Below, piece after piece: positions 45,637 to 54,250 of a DNA stretch of 64,000 nucleotides (its first letter is position 1; the number at the start of each line of letters is the position of its first letter). Under the pieces are notes generated by a model, which was not told where the DNA came from, did not search any database, and saw only the letters and a program-made list of their open reading frames with translations. Source of the DNA: Bacillota bacterium (GTDB lineage: Bacteria; Bacillota; Clostridia; Christensenellales; DTU072); NCBI GenBank assembly GCA_023394875.1, contig JAEXAB010000002.1, positions 124,001 through 188,000 of the forward strand, read 5' to 3'. The position numbers and the translations under genes were made by a program.

Positions 45637-46736
45637 TCTTCCTCCAACCCTAGATAAAACTGTCCTAGCTTGACGCTTTCGGTAGTGATTTCGTAGCCTG
45701 CTTCAATGATTTGTTCGGTGGCGTCGTAACGGTAACTGCTATTGAGCATACTGAGCATCTTATTTGCCCAAACTTTGCTGTCGTTTATGGGCAAAAACTC
45801 GCATTTGCCGCCCAACTCCACCTCTTCGGTTATTTCCGAAGACAGTAAACACGGCACGCCCACTGCTTGGGCTTCCACTGCCACCAGCGGCAAGCCCTCA
45901 AAGCGTGAAGTCAACACAAACAAGTCAAAAATCTTATAATAGTCCTCAACTTTAATAGTTTCGGGCAATATATGCACTCTTTGCTGTAAATTTAGTTTCT
46001 CTATTTTATTTAGCAGCTTTTCTTTTTCCTTGCCGTCGCCCACGATTACCAAATCAACGTTGTCGGCTTTTTTAGCAAGCTGGTAAAAAGCCTCAATAAG
46101 AAAGCCGTAATTTTTCTGAAAAACCAACCGCCCTATGGAGCCGATTATTTTTCTGTCCCCAAAGTTATATTTTTTTGCCAATTCTTCGTCCTTTTGTTCC
46201 ATAAACGAAAATCTATTCAAATCAATAGCGTTATGTAGCAAAAATGCATCGTAGCTGTATTTTTCTCCGTAAAGCCAACCGCTGGAATACAGACTGCAGC
46301 CCGCCATAACCGATGCCGATGCTCTAGACAGCCTTTTTAGGACATTCTTAACAATCCAAAATTTTTCCTTAATATGCGTGGTGGAGTGTGCGTGGCAGAT
46401 ACGGTGTTTTATTCCTCTGGATTTTGCCGCCATTAGGGGAACAAACGACAAACTGGTCATATGTGCATGCACGGCGTAATACTCTTCCTGTCCGAAATAT
46501 TTGCGCAAATCGGCATACGCCTTAACAAAATTGTGCATATCGGCGAAGTAAAATACCCTACCGCCTAAACTTCTTATTTCCTCATCAAAAGGCGATTCTC
46601 CGTAGGTATAAAAATCAAATTGAAATTTGGTTCTGTCTATATGACGGTAAAAATTCAGCACACAAGAAATGACTCCGCCTGATTTCGCGTTGCCGATAAC
46701 TTGCGCTATTCTCAAAGTTTCGCTCTCCGTTTTCAT
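45633..46736 (-). CDS. Family 4 glycosyltransferase
   Basis: 367 residues with a GT-B fold: the N-terminal VIGNAKSGGVISCVLNFYRH loop, HAHMTSLSFVPLMAAKSRG, and the C-terminal donor domain with IGSIGRLVFQKNYGFLIEAF, VIVGDGKEKEKL and LTSRFEGLPLVAVEAQAVG (E-x7-E motif). Similar to EpsF-type enzymes of exopolysaccharide loci. It is the first gene of the minus-strand glycan operon that runs to 39270. The ATG has no ribosome binding site; see the promoter entry. Confidence 0.88.
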   Translation of the reverse strand: MKTESETLRIAQVIGNAKSGGVISCVLNFYRHIDRTKFQFDFYTYGESPFDEEIRSLGGRVFYFADMHNFVKAYADLRKYFGQEEYYAVHAHMTSLSFVPLMAAKSRGIKHRICHAHSTTHIKEKFWIVKNVLKRLSRASASVMAGCSLYSSGWLYGEKYSYDAFLLHNAIDLNRFSFMEQKDEELAKKYNFGDRKIIGSIGRLVFQKNYGFLIEAFYQLAKKADNVDLVIVGDGKEKEKLLNKIEKLNLQQRVHILPETIKVEDYYKIFDLFVLTSRFEGLPLVAVEAQAVGVPCLLSSEITEEVELGGKCEFLPINDSKVWANKMLSMLNSSYRYDATEQIIEAGYEITTESVKLGQFYLGLEEE

Positions 46737-46750
46737 AAATTGTTATTTTT

Positions 46751-46779
46751 ATTATAATAAATTAAAAAGAAAATGTAAA
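46751..46779 (-). promoter_or_regulatory. Promoter of the glycan operon headed by the GT4 gene
   Basis: Minus strand TTTACA (46779-46774), 17-bp spacer, TATAAT (46756-46751). The start codon at 46736 is 14 nt from the -10 box, so the leader would be about 7 nt, and it has no Shine-Dalgarno sequence. Confidence 0.65.
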
Positions 46780-46797
46780 GTAAAGTTGTATTTGCTT

Positions 46798-47991
46798 TTA
46801 GAACAGTCCCATAAACAAACCAACGGCTAAACCGATAAACGTACCGATAGCGTAGCCGAAAGAACCGCAAATCAAGCCTGCGGCGGTAAGACTTTCATTT
46901 TTTATCTGCTTAGTTATCGCCGGGATAAACGCCGGCCCGTAGATGCCCGCCGTAAGAGTAACAATGGCGCAGTCAACGTCGATTTTGAAGAATTTACACA
47001 AGATAATATGCACGATGAAAGAGCCGATTGTAACGACAGAAAACATTAGGAATATATACAAAGTTCCTTTGCCGATATCTTCAAAATTAATAGACATAGC
47101 CAACGCTACTGAAAACACCAAAATAAGATAATGGCCTACCAGATTATTACCTTTGGTTTCCCTAAGCCGCTTACTGCAGGAACATAGTAAACCCAAAACT
47201 GTAGCCGTAATCATAACCGAAGGCACAAGATAGTCAAACATTTTGCCGTCTTTTGCCCCCAAAAGATACCACAGCAAAATCCCTACTCCCGCCCCAAAGA
47301 CCGCAATACCCAAGGCTGAAAGGATACTTATTATTAGAGGCTTAACCGTTATCCCTTCGGCGCTTATCGTATCTATATTTCTTACCCCTTCGGTATCACA
47401 GGTATAATATCCGCTCTTTTCTTCTTTCAAGATTTTACCAAGCAGGGGCTTGCAGGCAAGCAAAAGGAAAATATAAAAAATACCGCCTATTAGCATATCC
47501 GATAAATTTGCCAAAGCGATAGTCTGACCGCTCAGCCCGAAGATACTGCCTATTGCGTTAAGGTTGGGTGTTCCTCCGGTATACAATCCTACCGCCATAC
47601 CGCTTAAAATGTCGCTGTCAGATAGAACACCTTTCATAGAAAAACCAACAATTAAACTTACCGCCACCACCGAAGCGATAAGCAGTCCGAATGAAAAAGT
47701 AACTTTTTTGGAAAGTTTCTTTATTGTTTTAAGGTTGGTGGAGAATAGCAGCATCGGTATAGCTATACCTATAGCCAAATAACTTCCCACCTGAGAAACG
47801 TCGGCGTTAAGGGAAATATTTACTCCAACCTTCCTTAATAAAAATAGAATAAGAGAAATAATTATTCCGATAAAATACGCGGCGCCTATTGTTCCGAAAG
47901 TTTTTATTATTTTATTTTCCCGCAGTTTTATAAGAAAATACGGTATCAGGAAAATAACAAGCACTTGAATTATAATGACGAAAACCTGCAT
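46798..47991 (-). CDS. DUF819-family membrane transporter
   Basis: 397 residues with about ten hydrophobic segments and two inverted halves. GMAVGLYTGGTPNLNAIGSI in the first half and AGIYGPAFIPAITKQI in the second are the paired discontinuous-helix motifs of the DUF819 (YjcL) family, distant relatives of sodium-coupled carboxylate transporters. The substrate is unknown. The ATG is 3 nt behind the stop of the GNAT-like gene with AAGGAAA upstream, so both are one transcript. Confidence 0.85.
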   Translation of the reverse strand: MQVFVIIIQVLVIFLIPYFLIKLRENKIIKTFGTIGAAYFIGIIISLILFLLRKVGVNISLNADVSQVGSYLAIGIAIPMLLFSTNLKTIKKLSKKVTFSFGLLIASVVAVSLIVGFSMKGVLSDSDILSGMAVGLYTGGTPNLNAIGSIFGLSGQTIALANLSDMLIGGIFYIFLLLACKPLLGKILKEEKSGYYTCDTEGVRNIDTISAEGITVKPLIISILSALGIAVFGAGVGILLWYLLGAKDGKMFDYLVPSVMITATVLGLLCSCSKRLRETKGNNLVGHYLILVFSVALAMSINFEDIGKGTLYIFLMFSVVTIGSFIVHIILCKFFKIDVDCAIVTLTAGIYGPAFIPAITKQIKNESLTAAGLICGSFGYAIGTFIGLAVGLFMGLF

Positions 47992-47993
47992 AT

Positions 47994-49082
47994 TTATATT
48001 TCCTTACCGTATAAGCGGTAAATTTTTGTTATTACCCCGCCTGCCTTCATTAAACTTCCGATAGATTTTTTGTTGTCTTCCATAATCGTTCCGCCTTCAA
48101 AATAATTGATACCTAATTCCTTCAACGTTCGAAATATATTCCAGAACACAAGAGAAAATGCCCCTGTTCCTTGATATTCGGGAATTAGATATTGTAAAAT
48201 CCCTCTGGCTCTAGTTATTTTCTTTTTGCCCGATAATATTTTTATTATGTTAATTTTCCCTTTTGTCTTCTTAAAAATCTGATTGTAATCCAACATCAGA
48301 AAACAAAAACCAAGCGGTCTATTCGTGTCATTTTCCCGCAAAATTTTGATAAGTCTAGGTTCTAAAAAGAATTTTAGGCTCTTAACTACTTTCCTTATCA
48401 TTTCTATTGACGGAGCTTCCTGATAAATTACCTCACTGGTGGCGATTTTCAAAATTTCGTGAACGTCGTTTATATCCCTGTCAAGATTATTTAAGTCAAG
48501 GTCGTCAATGCGTAAATTTTGGTTCCTTTTGGCTCTTTCGGCTAAAAGTTTCATAGCTTCGCCGCTTTGCCCTTCCAAAGGAATACGTAATGCTACGGTA
48601 TCGTAGGCTTTGCCATACCCCGCTTTTTCCAAAAATTCCTGATAATACGGATAATTATAACTGGTAAGGAAGGTATGCGGCTCCTCAAAACCCTTAACAA
48701 GTATGCCCCGCCTGGTATCGGGATCGTACGGCGAAAAAGTCCCTTCTACATAGTCGACTTTGCCTTTGAGGTAGTTTTCCATAAAATCAAACAGCTCTTT
48801 GGCAACTTCGTAATCGTTTATGCAGTCAAAAAATGAGAAATAACCAATTTTCTTCTTCTTTTGCTTACTGTCGCTTATCGTATAAAGGATTCTTCCCGCC
48901 ACCTTGCCATTTTTTATGCAAAGTAAGCCTACGTATTTCTTTTTTATCAATATTTCTTTGGTAAGCTCTTTAGTCAAACTTGACAAAATCGGCAAAGTGA
49001 AAATTTCGTCGTTTCGGTATAAGTCTTTAACAAAATTAACAAAGCTCTTTATATCGCTTTTGTTTTCTACAGTTTTTATCAT
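47994..49082 (-). CDS. GNAT-superfamily protein (YghO-like)
   Basis: 362 residues. The N-terminal part (VGLLCIKNGKVAGRILYTIS, IGYFSFFDCINDYEVAKELF) has the GNAT strand order, and TFSPYDPDTRRGILVKGFEE then YNYPYYQEFLEKAGYGKAYD matches YghO-like proteins, with a second acyltransferase-like half ending in TGAFSLVFWNIFRTLKELG. Substrate unknown. GGGAG precedes the ATG. It heads a two-gene operon with the DUF819 transporter. Confidence 0.7.
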   Translation of the reverse strand: MIKTVENKSDIKSFVNFVKDLYRNDEIFTLPILSSLTKELTKEILIKKKYVGLLCIKNGKVAGRILYTISDSKQKKKKIGYFSFFDCINDYEVAKELFDFMENYLKGKVDYVEGTFSPYDPDTRRGILVKGFEEPHTFLTSYNYPYYQEFLEKAGYGKAYDTVALRIPLEGQSGEAMKLLAERAKRNQNLRIDDLDLNNLDRDINDVHEILKIATSEVIYQEAPSIEMIRKVVKSLKFFLEPRLIKILRENDTNRPLGFCFLMLDYNQIFKKTKGKINIIKILSGKKKITRARGILQYLIPEYQGTGAFSLVFWNIFRTLKELGINYFEGGTIMEDNKKSIGSLMKAGGVITKIYRLYGKEI

Positions 49083-49103
49083 TTATATTTTCTCCCTATA
49101 CCT

Positions 49104-49132
49104 ATTGTAGCACTTTTCCCAAAAATTTACAA
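49104..49132 (-). promoter_or_regulatory. Promoter of the GNAT-DUF819 operon
   Basis: Minus strand TTGTAA (49132-49127), 17-bp spacer, TACAAT (49109-49104), leading to a leader of about 15-20 nt with a normal GGGAG site. Confidence 0.55.
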
Positions 49133-49169
49133 ATCAACGGATTTTTCCCATAAAAAAATAAAAAACCGA

Positions 49170-49352
49170 TTACTTGTTCGGCGCGTCGGCTTTTCGGGAT
49201 TTCTGAGCGGCTTTATCCTTGCCGTAAAGAGGATTTTTCATAGGGTATCCGGGATTGACCGCAAAGCCCTGATTGGTCTCTTCGGTAGATAGTTTTGCCC
49301 TGTTGGCTTTCATTTGTTCGTCTTTGTCTTTGAAAAAATCTTTTTTATTCAT
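49170..49352 (-). CDS. Small hydrophilic protein of unknown function
   Basis: 60 residues, strongly charged, without hydrophobic segments: MNKKDFFKDKDEQMKANRAK at the start, a Gly/Pro/Asn-rich middle (NPGYPMKNPLYGKD) and a basic end. GGGAG stands 4 nt before the ATG, which supports a real gene. Its stop codon lies within a weak hairpin (GCCGA/TCGGT) followed by TTTTTTA, a possible terminator at about 49158-49182. It resembles small disordered stress or DNA-associated proteins only in composition; I do not recognise a family. Confidence 0.6.
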   Translation of the reverse strand: MNKKDFFKDKDEQMKANRAKLSTEETNQGFAVNPGYPMKNPLYGKDKAAQKSRKADAPNK

Positions 49353-49401
49353 AATACTCCCATTTTGTGGTTATAGTATGGATAAAAATAATCAAAATAT
49401 T

Positions 49402-50472
49402 TTAGCAAACTTCCTGCTCTTCTCTTTTTACCGATATAGAGCATTTCAAAATATTATCAATTATATAATCGACGTCGCTATGTTCAAAGCATCGGAAAAT
49501 TCCCGCCGAAACGTCGATAAAATCCTCAATTTTGTTCTTATCTGCAAAATACCCTATGCATATTAGTTTGGTCAAATGGTATACCCCCAAAAAGGCTATA
49601 TATTCATCCCAAAGGGTCTCTCCGCCGATTGTATAAGGAAATCTGATAAAAAACAGGTGGTTAACCAGGAACTTTTCCAAATAAATCTCCCATAAAGGTA
49701 TTTCCTTATTAAAATGCGCCTCAAACTCTTTATATTTTACCCAAAAAGCGTCTTGAGAAAAATTACTATCTTCAATCTCATAATTTTTTCTTGCAATTTC
49801 GGAAAACCTGGCGAAATTCGGGCTGAATTTCTCCATAGCGAAAAGTAACTTGAACAGCGTTTTCATAGTAATCATAGGAATATCGCCCTTGTCGAACTGT
49901 TTTAGGTATTCGCCAAGTTTTACTACTCTTTCAGATAGAGGAATTGACCGATCCTCCAAAATCTCTATGGTGTTTTTTTGTACGTTTTTGCAAAATTCGC
50001 TAATTTCGGGCTTGATATATTTTATATCGGACACAACAAGGTCGGTTTCGTAAAAGCTCAGCTTATTTTCGCTCTCAATAAGTAACTCCAAAACCTTTTC
50101 ACAGCTATTAGCGCAGGCGCCTTCCAGCAATATGCCGTATTTGAAATTCCTAGGATACATATTGCAAATTTCGGGCAGTTTTTCGGTGCCTAATTCTTGT
50201 TGCAACAAGCAATAACCGTCGCTTCCCTGCAAAGGACATTTGCCGTAGTAGTTCTTGGATATCCTAGCGTAATAATCAAACGTGGGTTTGGGTACAATAG
50301 AAAAAGCGCAGTCAATTTTTCTGCGCAATTCAGGACTGCAATCCACTCCTAAAAGATTGCAATATTCTTTATAACTAATAGTTACCGGCCAACCTTCGCA
50401 ACAGCAAGAGCGGCACTCTCCGCATTTACAATTAAACTTGTCTACGTAATCAGCGACAACGAACTTTTCCAT
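49402..50472 (-). CDS. FliB-family (flagellin lysine-N-methylase-like) Cys-rich protein
   Basis: 356 residues from MEKFVVADYVDKFNCK. The N-terminal cluster CKCGECRSCCCEGW, then CPLQGSDGYC and EICNMYPRNFKYGILLEGAC, match the FliB / YkgJ-related family, where the cysteines probably bind a metal cluster. FliB is linked to lysine methylation of flagellin in Salmonella, and relatives are common in Clostridia without flagella. No flagellar gene is in the window. The ATG at 50472 follows GGGGTG; an in-frame GTG at 50481 is the alternative. Confidence 0.8.
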   Translation of the reverse strand: MEKFVVADYVDKFNCKCGECRSCCCEGWPVTISYKEYCNLLGVDCSPELRRKIDCAFSIVPKPTFDYYARISKNYYGKCPLQGSDGYCLLQQELGTEKLPEICNMYPRNFKYGILLEGACANSCEKVLELLIESENKLSFYETDLVVSDIKYIKPEISEFCKNVQKNTIEILEDRSIPLSERVVKLGEYLKQFDKGDIPMITMKTLFKLLFAMEKFSPNFARFSEIARKNYEIEDSNFSQDAFWVKYKEFEAHFNKEIPLWEIYLEKFLVNHLFFIRFPYTIGGETLWDEYIAFLGVYHLTKLICIGYFADKNKIEDFIDVSAGIFRCFEHSDVDYIIDNILKCSISVKREEQEVC

Positions 50473-50495
50473 ATATTTCACCCCGATATGTGATA

Positions 50496-50524
50496 ATTAT
50501 AATTTTGGCAAAATCCCTTGTCAA
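50496..50524 (-). promoter_or_regulatory. Promoter of the FliB-like gene
   Basis: Minus strand TTGACA (50524-50519), exactly 17 bp, TATAAT (50501-50496); a near-consensus sigma-A promoter with a leader of about 17 nt. Confidence 0.75.
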
Positions 50525-50593
50525 CAGTTAAAATAAAATTTTTTGGCGGATTTTATACAACCTTGCCGTCAGGTTAATCCATACCCAAAAAAC

Positions 50594-51295
50594 TTAGAAT
50601 TCATTGTCGATAATTTCCGAAACTCTGACAGGTTTGAGGTTATTTTTTAGGTAAAATTCAATTATTTCCGGCAATGCCTTTACCGTATGTTCGGTCGGAT
50701 GCATCAGTATCATATCCCCGCTTTTAGCATCCTTAGTAGCCCTTTTGTAAATTAAACTACTGTCCTTATCTCTCCAATCAATTGTATCCTTACTCCACAT
50801 TATTACCCTATAATCCAGGCTTTCGCACACCTTTAGCATATTATCTCCTATACTACCCGACGGCGGAGCAAATAGATTAGTTTTTATCCCGGTTACTTGT
50901 GTAATTAATTTGTCGCAAAGAGCTATTTCCTCCAAGTTTTGTTTATAGGATAAATTGGCGTGGTCAAGATGCAAATATCCATGATTGCCTAATTCGGCAG
51001 ACTGGCTCATTTTCTTTAGTAGCTCCATATTCTTTTCCGCCCAAATGCCCCCCACAAAAAAGGTGCAACTAACCTGATATTTATCCATAATAGTAAGAAT
51101 TTGTTCTACGTAATTACTGCCCTGATAGACGTTGACCATAATCGCCACTTTATTACTTTCGGTATCTCCTCTGTAAATAGGGGCGTTAGCAACAGCCGTC
51201 CCGTACGGCGGCACGCATGCAACGTATAACCCAAACAAAATGGCTATAATAATGATATTAGTAAGGATATGTACAAAAACACTGTTTTTTTTCAT
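50594..51295 (-). CDS. YlxY-like polysaccharide deacetylase homologue with altered catalytic site
   Basis: 233 residues: an N-terminal membrane anchor (about 7-27), then a NodB-type barrel. Motif 2 is kept as GNHGYLH (two metal His) and motif 3 as FAPPSGS, but motif 1, normally TFDDG with the catalytic base and a metal Asp, reads MVNVYQG. The same Asp-to-Asn change is typical of the YlxY branch of Firmicutes. Deacetylase activity is therefore doubtful. The gene diverges from glyQS; no clear ribosome binding site is seen before the ATG. Confidence 0.78.
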   Translation of the reverse strand: MKKNSVFVHILTNIIIIAILFGLYVACVPPYGTAVANAPIYRGDTESNKVAIMVNVYQGSNYVEQILTIMDKYQVSCTFFVGGIWAEKNMELLKKMSQSAELGNHGYLHLDHANLSYKQNLEEIALCDKLITQVTGIKTNLFAPPSGSIGDNMLKVCESLDYRVIMWSKDTIDWRDKDSSLIYKRATKDAKSGDMILMHPTEHTVKALPEIIEFYLKNNLKPVRVSEIIDNEF

Positions 51296-51333
51296 AATAA
51301 AATTTTATTCAACGGATTTTGTTTTATGTTTAC

Positions 51334-51363
51334 TTGACACTATAAGAGTATATTTAATATAAT
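51334..51363 (+). promoter_or_regulatory. Promoter of glyQS
   Basis: TTGACA (51334-51339), 18-bp spacer, TATAAT (51358-51363). The leader is only about 30 nt and ends in GGGAG before the ATG. There is no room for a T-box riboswitch, which often regulates this gene in Firmicutes. Confidence 0.75.
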
Positions 51364-51398
51364 ATGCAGTATAAATTTAATATTTTCGGGAGCTTACT

Positions 51399-52784
51399 AT
51401 GGCAGAATTGACGATGGACAAATTAGTTGCTTTATGCAAAAACAGAGGCTTCATTTTCCGCGGAAGCGAAATTTACGGCGGGCTTGCCAATACTTGGGAT
51501 TACGGACCCTTGGGCGTGGAGTTAAAAAACAACGTCAAGAAAGCCTGGTGGAAAAAGTTCGTTCAGGAAAACGAATATAACGTAGGCGTCGACTGCGCTA
51601 TTCTTATGAATCCCTTAACCTGGGAAGCCAGCGGACATTTAAGCGGCTTTGCCGACCCTCTGATGGACTGCAGAGATTGCAAATCCCGCCACCGCGCCGA
51701 CCAATTGGTGGAAGATTATATCGCAAAAAACAAACTTGATATAAGTATAGCCGGCTGGAAGAACGACCAATTGGAAAAGTTTATCGCCGACAAAAAAATA
51801 AAATGCCCCGTCTGCGGCAGCAGTAACTTTACCGGAGTTAGACAATTTAACCTTATGTTCCGCACCTTCCAAGGCGTTACCGAAGACAGCGCAAACACCA
51901 TTTATCTGCGTCCCGAAACCGCTCAAGGTATATTCGTTAACTTTGCTAACGTGCAACGTAGCGCAAGAGCTAAGGTTCCTTTCGGAATTGCCCAGATAGG
52001 CAAGAGCTTCCGTAACGAAATTACCCCGGGTAACTTTACTTTCCGTACCAGAGAGTTTGAACAAATGGAGTTGGAATTTTTCTGCAAGCCGGGCACCGAC
52101 TTAGAATGGTTCGCTTATTGGAAAAACTTCTGCGAAAATTGGCTTGTAGGCTTAGGAATGGCCCGCGACAACCTAAAACTCAGAGACCACGCCCAAGAAG
52201 AACTATGCTTCTATTCCCGCGCCACAACTGACTTTGAATACAAATTCCCCTTCGGTTGGGGAGAACTTTGGGGTATCGCCGACCGCACCGATTATGACCT
52301 TAACGCCCATATCAACAAGAGCGGCAAGTCTTTAGAGTACGTCGACCCCGTAACCAATGAAAAATACGTTCCTTATGTAATAGAGCCAAGCTTAGGAGCA
52401 GATAGAGTTGTTCTTGCCTTCCTTTGCGACGCTTACGAAGAGCAGGAATTAGCTGACGGAGATATAAGAGTGGTTATGCATTTCCACCCTGCGCTTGCTC
52501 CCTATAAGGTAGCAATTCTTCCTTTACAAAAGAAGCTTAATGAACCTGCCTTAGATCTTTACCGCAAGCTATCCAAAAAATACAGCTGTACTTATGACGA
52601 AACAGGCAGCATAGGCAAGCGTTACCGTCGTCAGGACGAAGTCGGCACACCGTATTGTATTACCGTTGACTTTGATACCTTGGAAAACAATTCGGTAACC
52701 GTACGCGACCGCGACACCATGCTTCAAGACCGCGTCGACATCGACAAACTTATAGCTTACTTAGACGAAAAGTTAGACTACTAA
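51399..52784 (+). CDS. glyQS: Glycyl-tRNA synthetase, alpha2 type
   Basis: 461 residues covering the full class II core: GFIFRGSEIYGGLANTWDYG at the N-terminus, motif 2 GKSFRNEITPGNFTFRTREF, the flipping-loop EFFCKPG, motif 3 EPSLGADRVVLAFL, and the C-terminal anticodon-binding domain with APYKVAILPL and RYRRQDEVGTPYCITVDFD. A Cys-pair insertion (CRDCKSRHRA, CPVCGSSNF) forms the zinc ribbon seen in this type. It charges tRNA-Gly with glycine and is a single-copy household gene. Confidence 0.97.
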   Translation: MAELTMDKLVALCKNRGFIFRGSEIYGGLANTWDYGPLGVELKNNVKKAWWKKFVQENEYNVGVDCAILMNPLTWEASGHLSGFADPLMDCRDCKSRHRADQLVEDYIAKNKLDISIAGWKNDQLEKFIADKKIKCPVCGSSNFTGVRQFNLMFRTFQGVTEDSANTIYLRPETAQGIFVNFANVQRSARAKVPFGIAQIGKSFRNEITPGNFTFRTREFEQMELEFFCKPGTDLEWFAYWKNFCENWLVGLGMARDNLKLRDHAQEELCFYSRATTDFEYKFPFGWGELWGIADRTDYDLNAHINKSGKSLEYVDPVTNEKYVPYVIEPSLGADRVVLAFLCDAYEEQELADGDIRVVMHFHPALAPYKVAILPLQKKLNEPALDLYRKLSKKYSCTYDETGSIGKRYRRQDEVGTPYCITVDFDTLENNSVTVRDRDTMLQDRVDIDKLIAYLDEKLDY

Positions 52785-52795
52785 TAAAAAAAAGA

Positions 52796-52822
52796 AAAAC
52801 GGACGCAAGTCCGTTTTTTTTA
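52796..52822 (+). terminator. Terminator of glyQS
   Basis: AAACGGAC, GCAA tetraloop, GTCCGTTT and a run of T; the flanking A run also makes it usable from the other strand. Confidence 0.9.
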
Positions 52823-52867
52823 ATGCCATTAATGAATATATTTTTCATTAAACAAGAAATAATTTGC

Positions 52868-52918
52868 TAATATATTAACAAAATATTGACTAAAAACGAA
52901 AAATATGCTAATATATTA
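52868..52918 (+). promoter_or_regulatory. Promoter and paired palindromic operators of the XRE regulator gene
   Basis: TTGACT (52886-52891), 17-bp spacer, TAATAT (52909-52914). The palindrome TAATATATTA, each time preceded by TGC, occurs at 52868-52877 and again at 52909-52918; centres are 41 bp apart (about four helical turns), and the second copy covers the -10 box. This is the usual arrangement for autorepression by an XRE dimer. Transcription would begin near 52921, two bases before the ATG. Confidence 0.6.
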
Positions 52919-52922
52919 TCAT

Positions 52923-53213
52923 ATGAGAAATAAGTTCGATATAGGCGATTTTGTAAACGTTCCTACTGAGCAATCAATAATCAATAGTCTTGTAGCGCGC
53001 TTCAAAGCCAGACGGAAAGAATCAAAAATATCACAGTCGGAATTAGCTACGCGTTCCGGCGTAAGTTACGCGTCAATTAGGCGCTTTGAAAACACAGGTA
53101 AAATCTCTTTGACCTCTCTTATTAAAATCGCGCACGCAATCGGATACTTAGAAGACTTTGACAATCTGTTCATAACCGAAAAAATCGACAACCTAAAGGA
53201 CTATAAGAAATGA
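52923..53213 (+). CDS. XRE-family transcriptional regulator (HipB-like, no toxin partner)
   Basis: 96 residues from MRNKFDIGDFVNV. A helix-turn-helix lies at about residues 30-60 (SQSELATRSGVSYASIRRFE), like antitoxin-type HipB/Y4mF regulators. I use the ATG at 52923 because the earlier in-frame ATG at 52905 lies inside the promoter. No HipA-like kinase follows; the next gene is convergent. It probably represses its own promoter through the palindromes upstream. Confidence 0.75.
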   Translation: MRNKFDIGDFVNVPTEQSIINSLVARFKARRKESKISQSELATRSGVSYASIRRFENTGKISLTSLIKIAHAIGYLEDFDNLFITEKIDNLKDYKK

Positions 53214-53251
53214 TAGGAAATGTGGAAAAACTAACGGTATAGAATCGATAA

Positions 53252-54241
53252 TTAAACTTTAATTACCAGAGAATAAAATTCTTCAAAGTTCTGATGCATG
53301 TCTTTTAACGCAACTTCGGCAACTTCAATATCCACCGTCTTTTCTATGAAGTTCTCAAGATTAAGAATACCTTGAGCAAGAATATTTATAGCTGACTCAA
53401 ACTCCCTTGCGCCGTTTGACACACCCTTTACCTTCAATTGCCGTTGGCTTATTTGGCTTATATCGGCGTCCAGTTTTTTCACTATCTTGTTTTCGCAAAT
53501 AATTGTACAGTCGCCCCCCTCTCTGCCTAGAGCAAAAAAGTAAGAGGAAGTAACATCGGGCGCCGCCTCTATTATGGTATGCTCCGCCATTCTGCCGCCG
53601 GTAATTTCTTTTACCGCCTCATAAGGCACCGTTTTTGTTTCGTCAATTGTATAATAAATGCCGCATTTTTTGGCTTTTTCCAGCCAATGGGCATTGGTAT
53701 CTATCATAATGGGGATTAATTGGAAGTACATAGCTAGTTGCGCCAAAATATTGCACATGGGGCTACCGCCTACTATTACCAAATAATCGCCTTTTTCTAC
53801 TGAAAAACTATTGATTGCAGACATAGCTATGGCTATTTTTTCGGTAAAAATGGCTTCCTCTTCGTCCACTCCTTCGGGAAAAGGCGTGATATCCTCTATA
53901 TCCATAAAAACGAAGTCTTCAAAAAAACCATCCACGTCTACTCCGCGGGTTTTTACTTTGCCAAGTATATCCAAGCGGTCGCTGTTTTCTTCTATATATG
54001 GGTTAAGTATAACTTTTGTTCCCCTCTTTAATCCGTATTCTTCTCTGTCGTCGCTTACAACGCCGATTGCGACGTGCCCGCATACAAAGGGATAATTCTG
54101 CTTGACGGTCCCCCCAAAGATATTTACGTCCGAACGCGTGGGCATAATATGAGTGACCTTAATTTTTATTTTTGAGGTCTCCTCCGATTCTTTTACTTCG
54201 GATATCAATTTGAAATTTCCGTTTGCTTTATAACTTTTCAT
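53252..54241 (-). CDS. MDR-superfamily dehydrogenase without zinc ligands
   Basis: 329 residues with the alcohol-dehydrogenase layout: an N-terminal GroES-like domain (HIMPTRSDVNIFGG, VCGHVAIGVV) and a Rossmann domain with VIVGGSPMCNILAQLAMYF. The catalytic-zinc Cys is replaced (PTRSD instead of xxCGSD) and GHE reads GHV, and the structural four-Cys lobe is absent, so it is probably a zinc-independent reductase or a non-enzymatic relative. GGAG precedes the ATG, 9 nt behind the LRR lipoprotein stop, so the two genes share a transcript. Confidence 0.75.
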   Translation of the reverse strand: MKSYKANGNFKLISEVKESEETSKIKIKVTHIMPTRSDVNIFGGTVKQNYPFVCGHVAIGVVSDDREEYGLKRGTKVILNPYIEENSDRLDILGKVKTRGVDVDGFFEDFVFMDIEDITPFPEGVDEEEAIFTEKIAIAMSAINSFSVEKGDYLVIVGGSPMCNILAQLAMYFQLIPIMIDTNAHWLEKAKKCGIYYTIDETKTVPYEAVKEITGGRMAEHTIIEAAPDVTSSYFFALGREGGDCTIICENKIVKKLDADISQISQRQLKVKGVSNGAREFESAINILAQGILNLENFIEKTVDIEVAEVALKDMHQNFEEFYSLVIKV

Positions 54242-54250
54242 TCACATCTC

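Noticed and set aside
51300..51398. Possible T-box riboswitch before glyQS.
   Set aside because: A near-consensus promoter leaves a leader of only about 30 nt, far too short for a T-box.
52923..53213. Type II toxin-antitoxin pair with the XRE gene as antitoxin.
   Set aside because: No toxin frame follows or precedes it; the next gene is a convergent dehydrogenase and the preceding one is glyQS.
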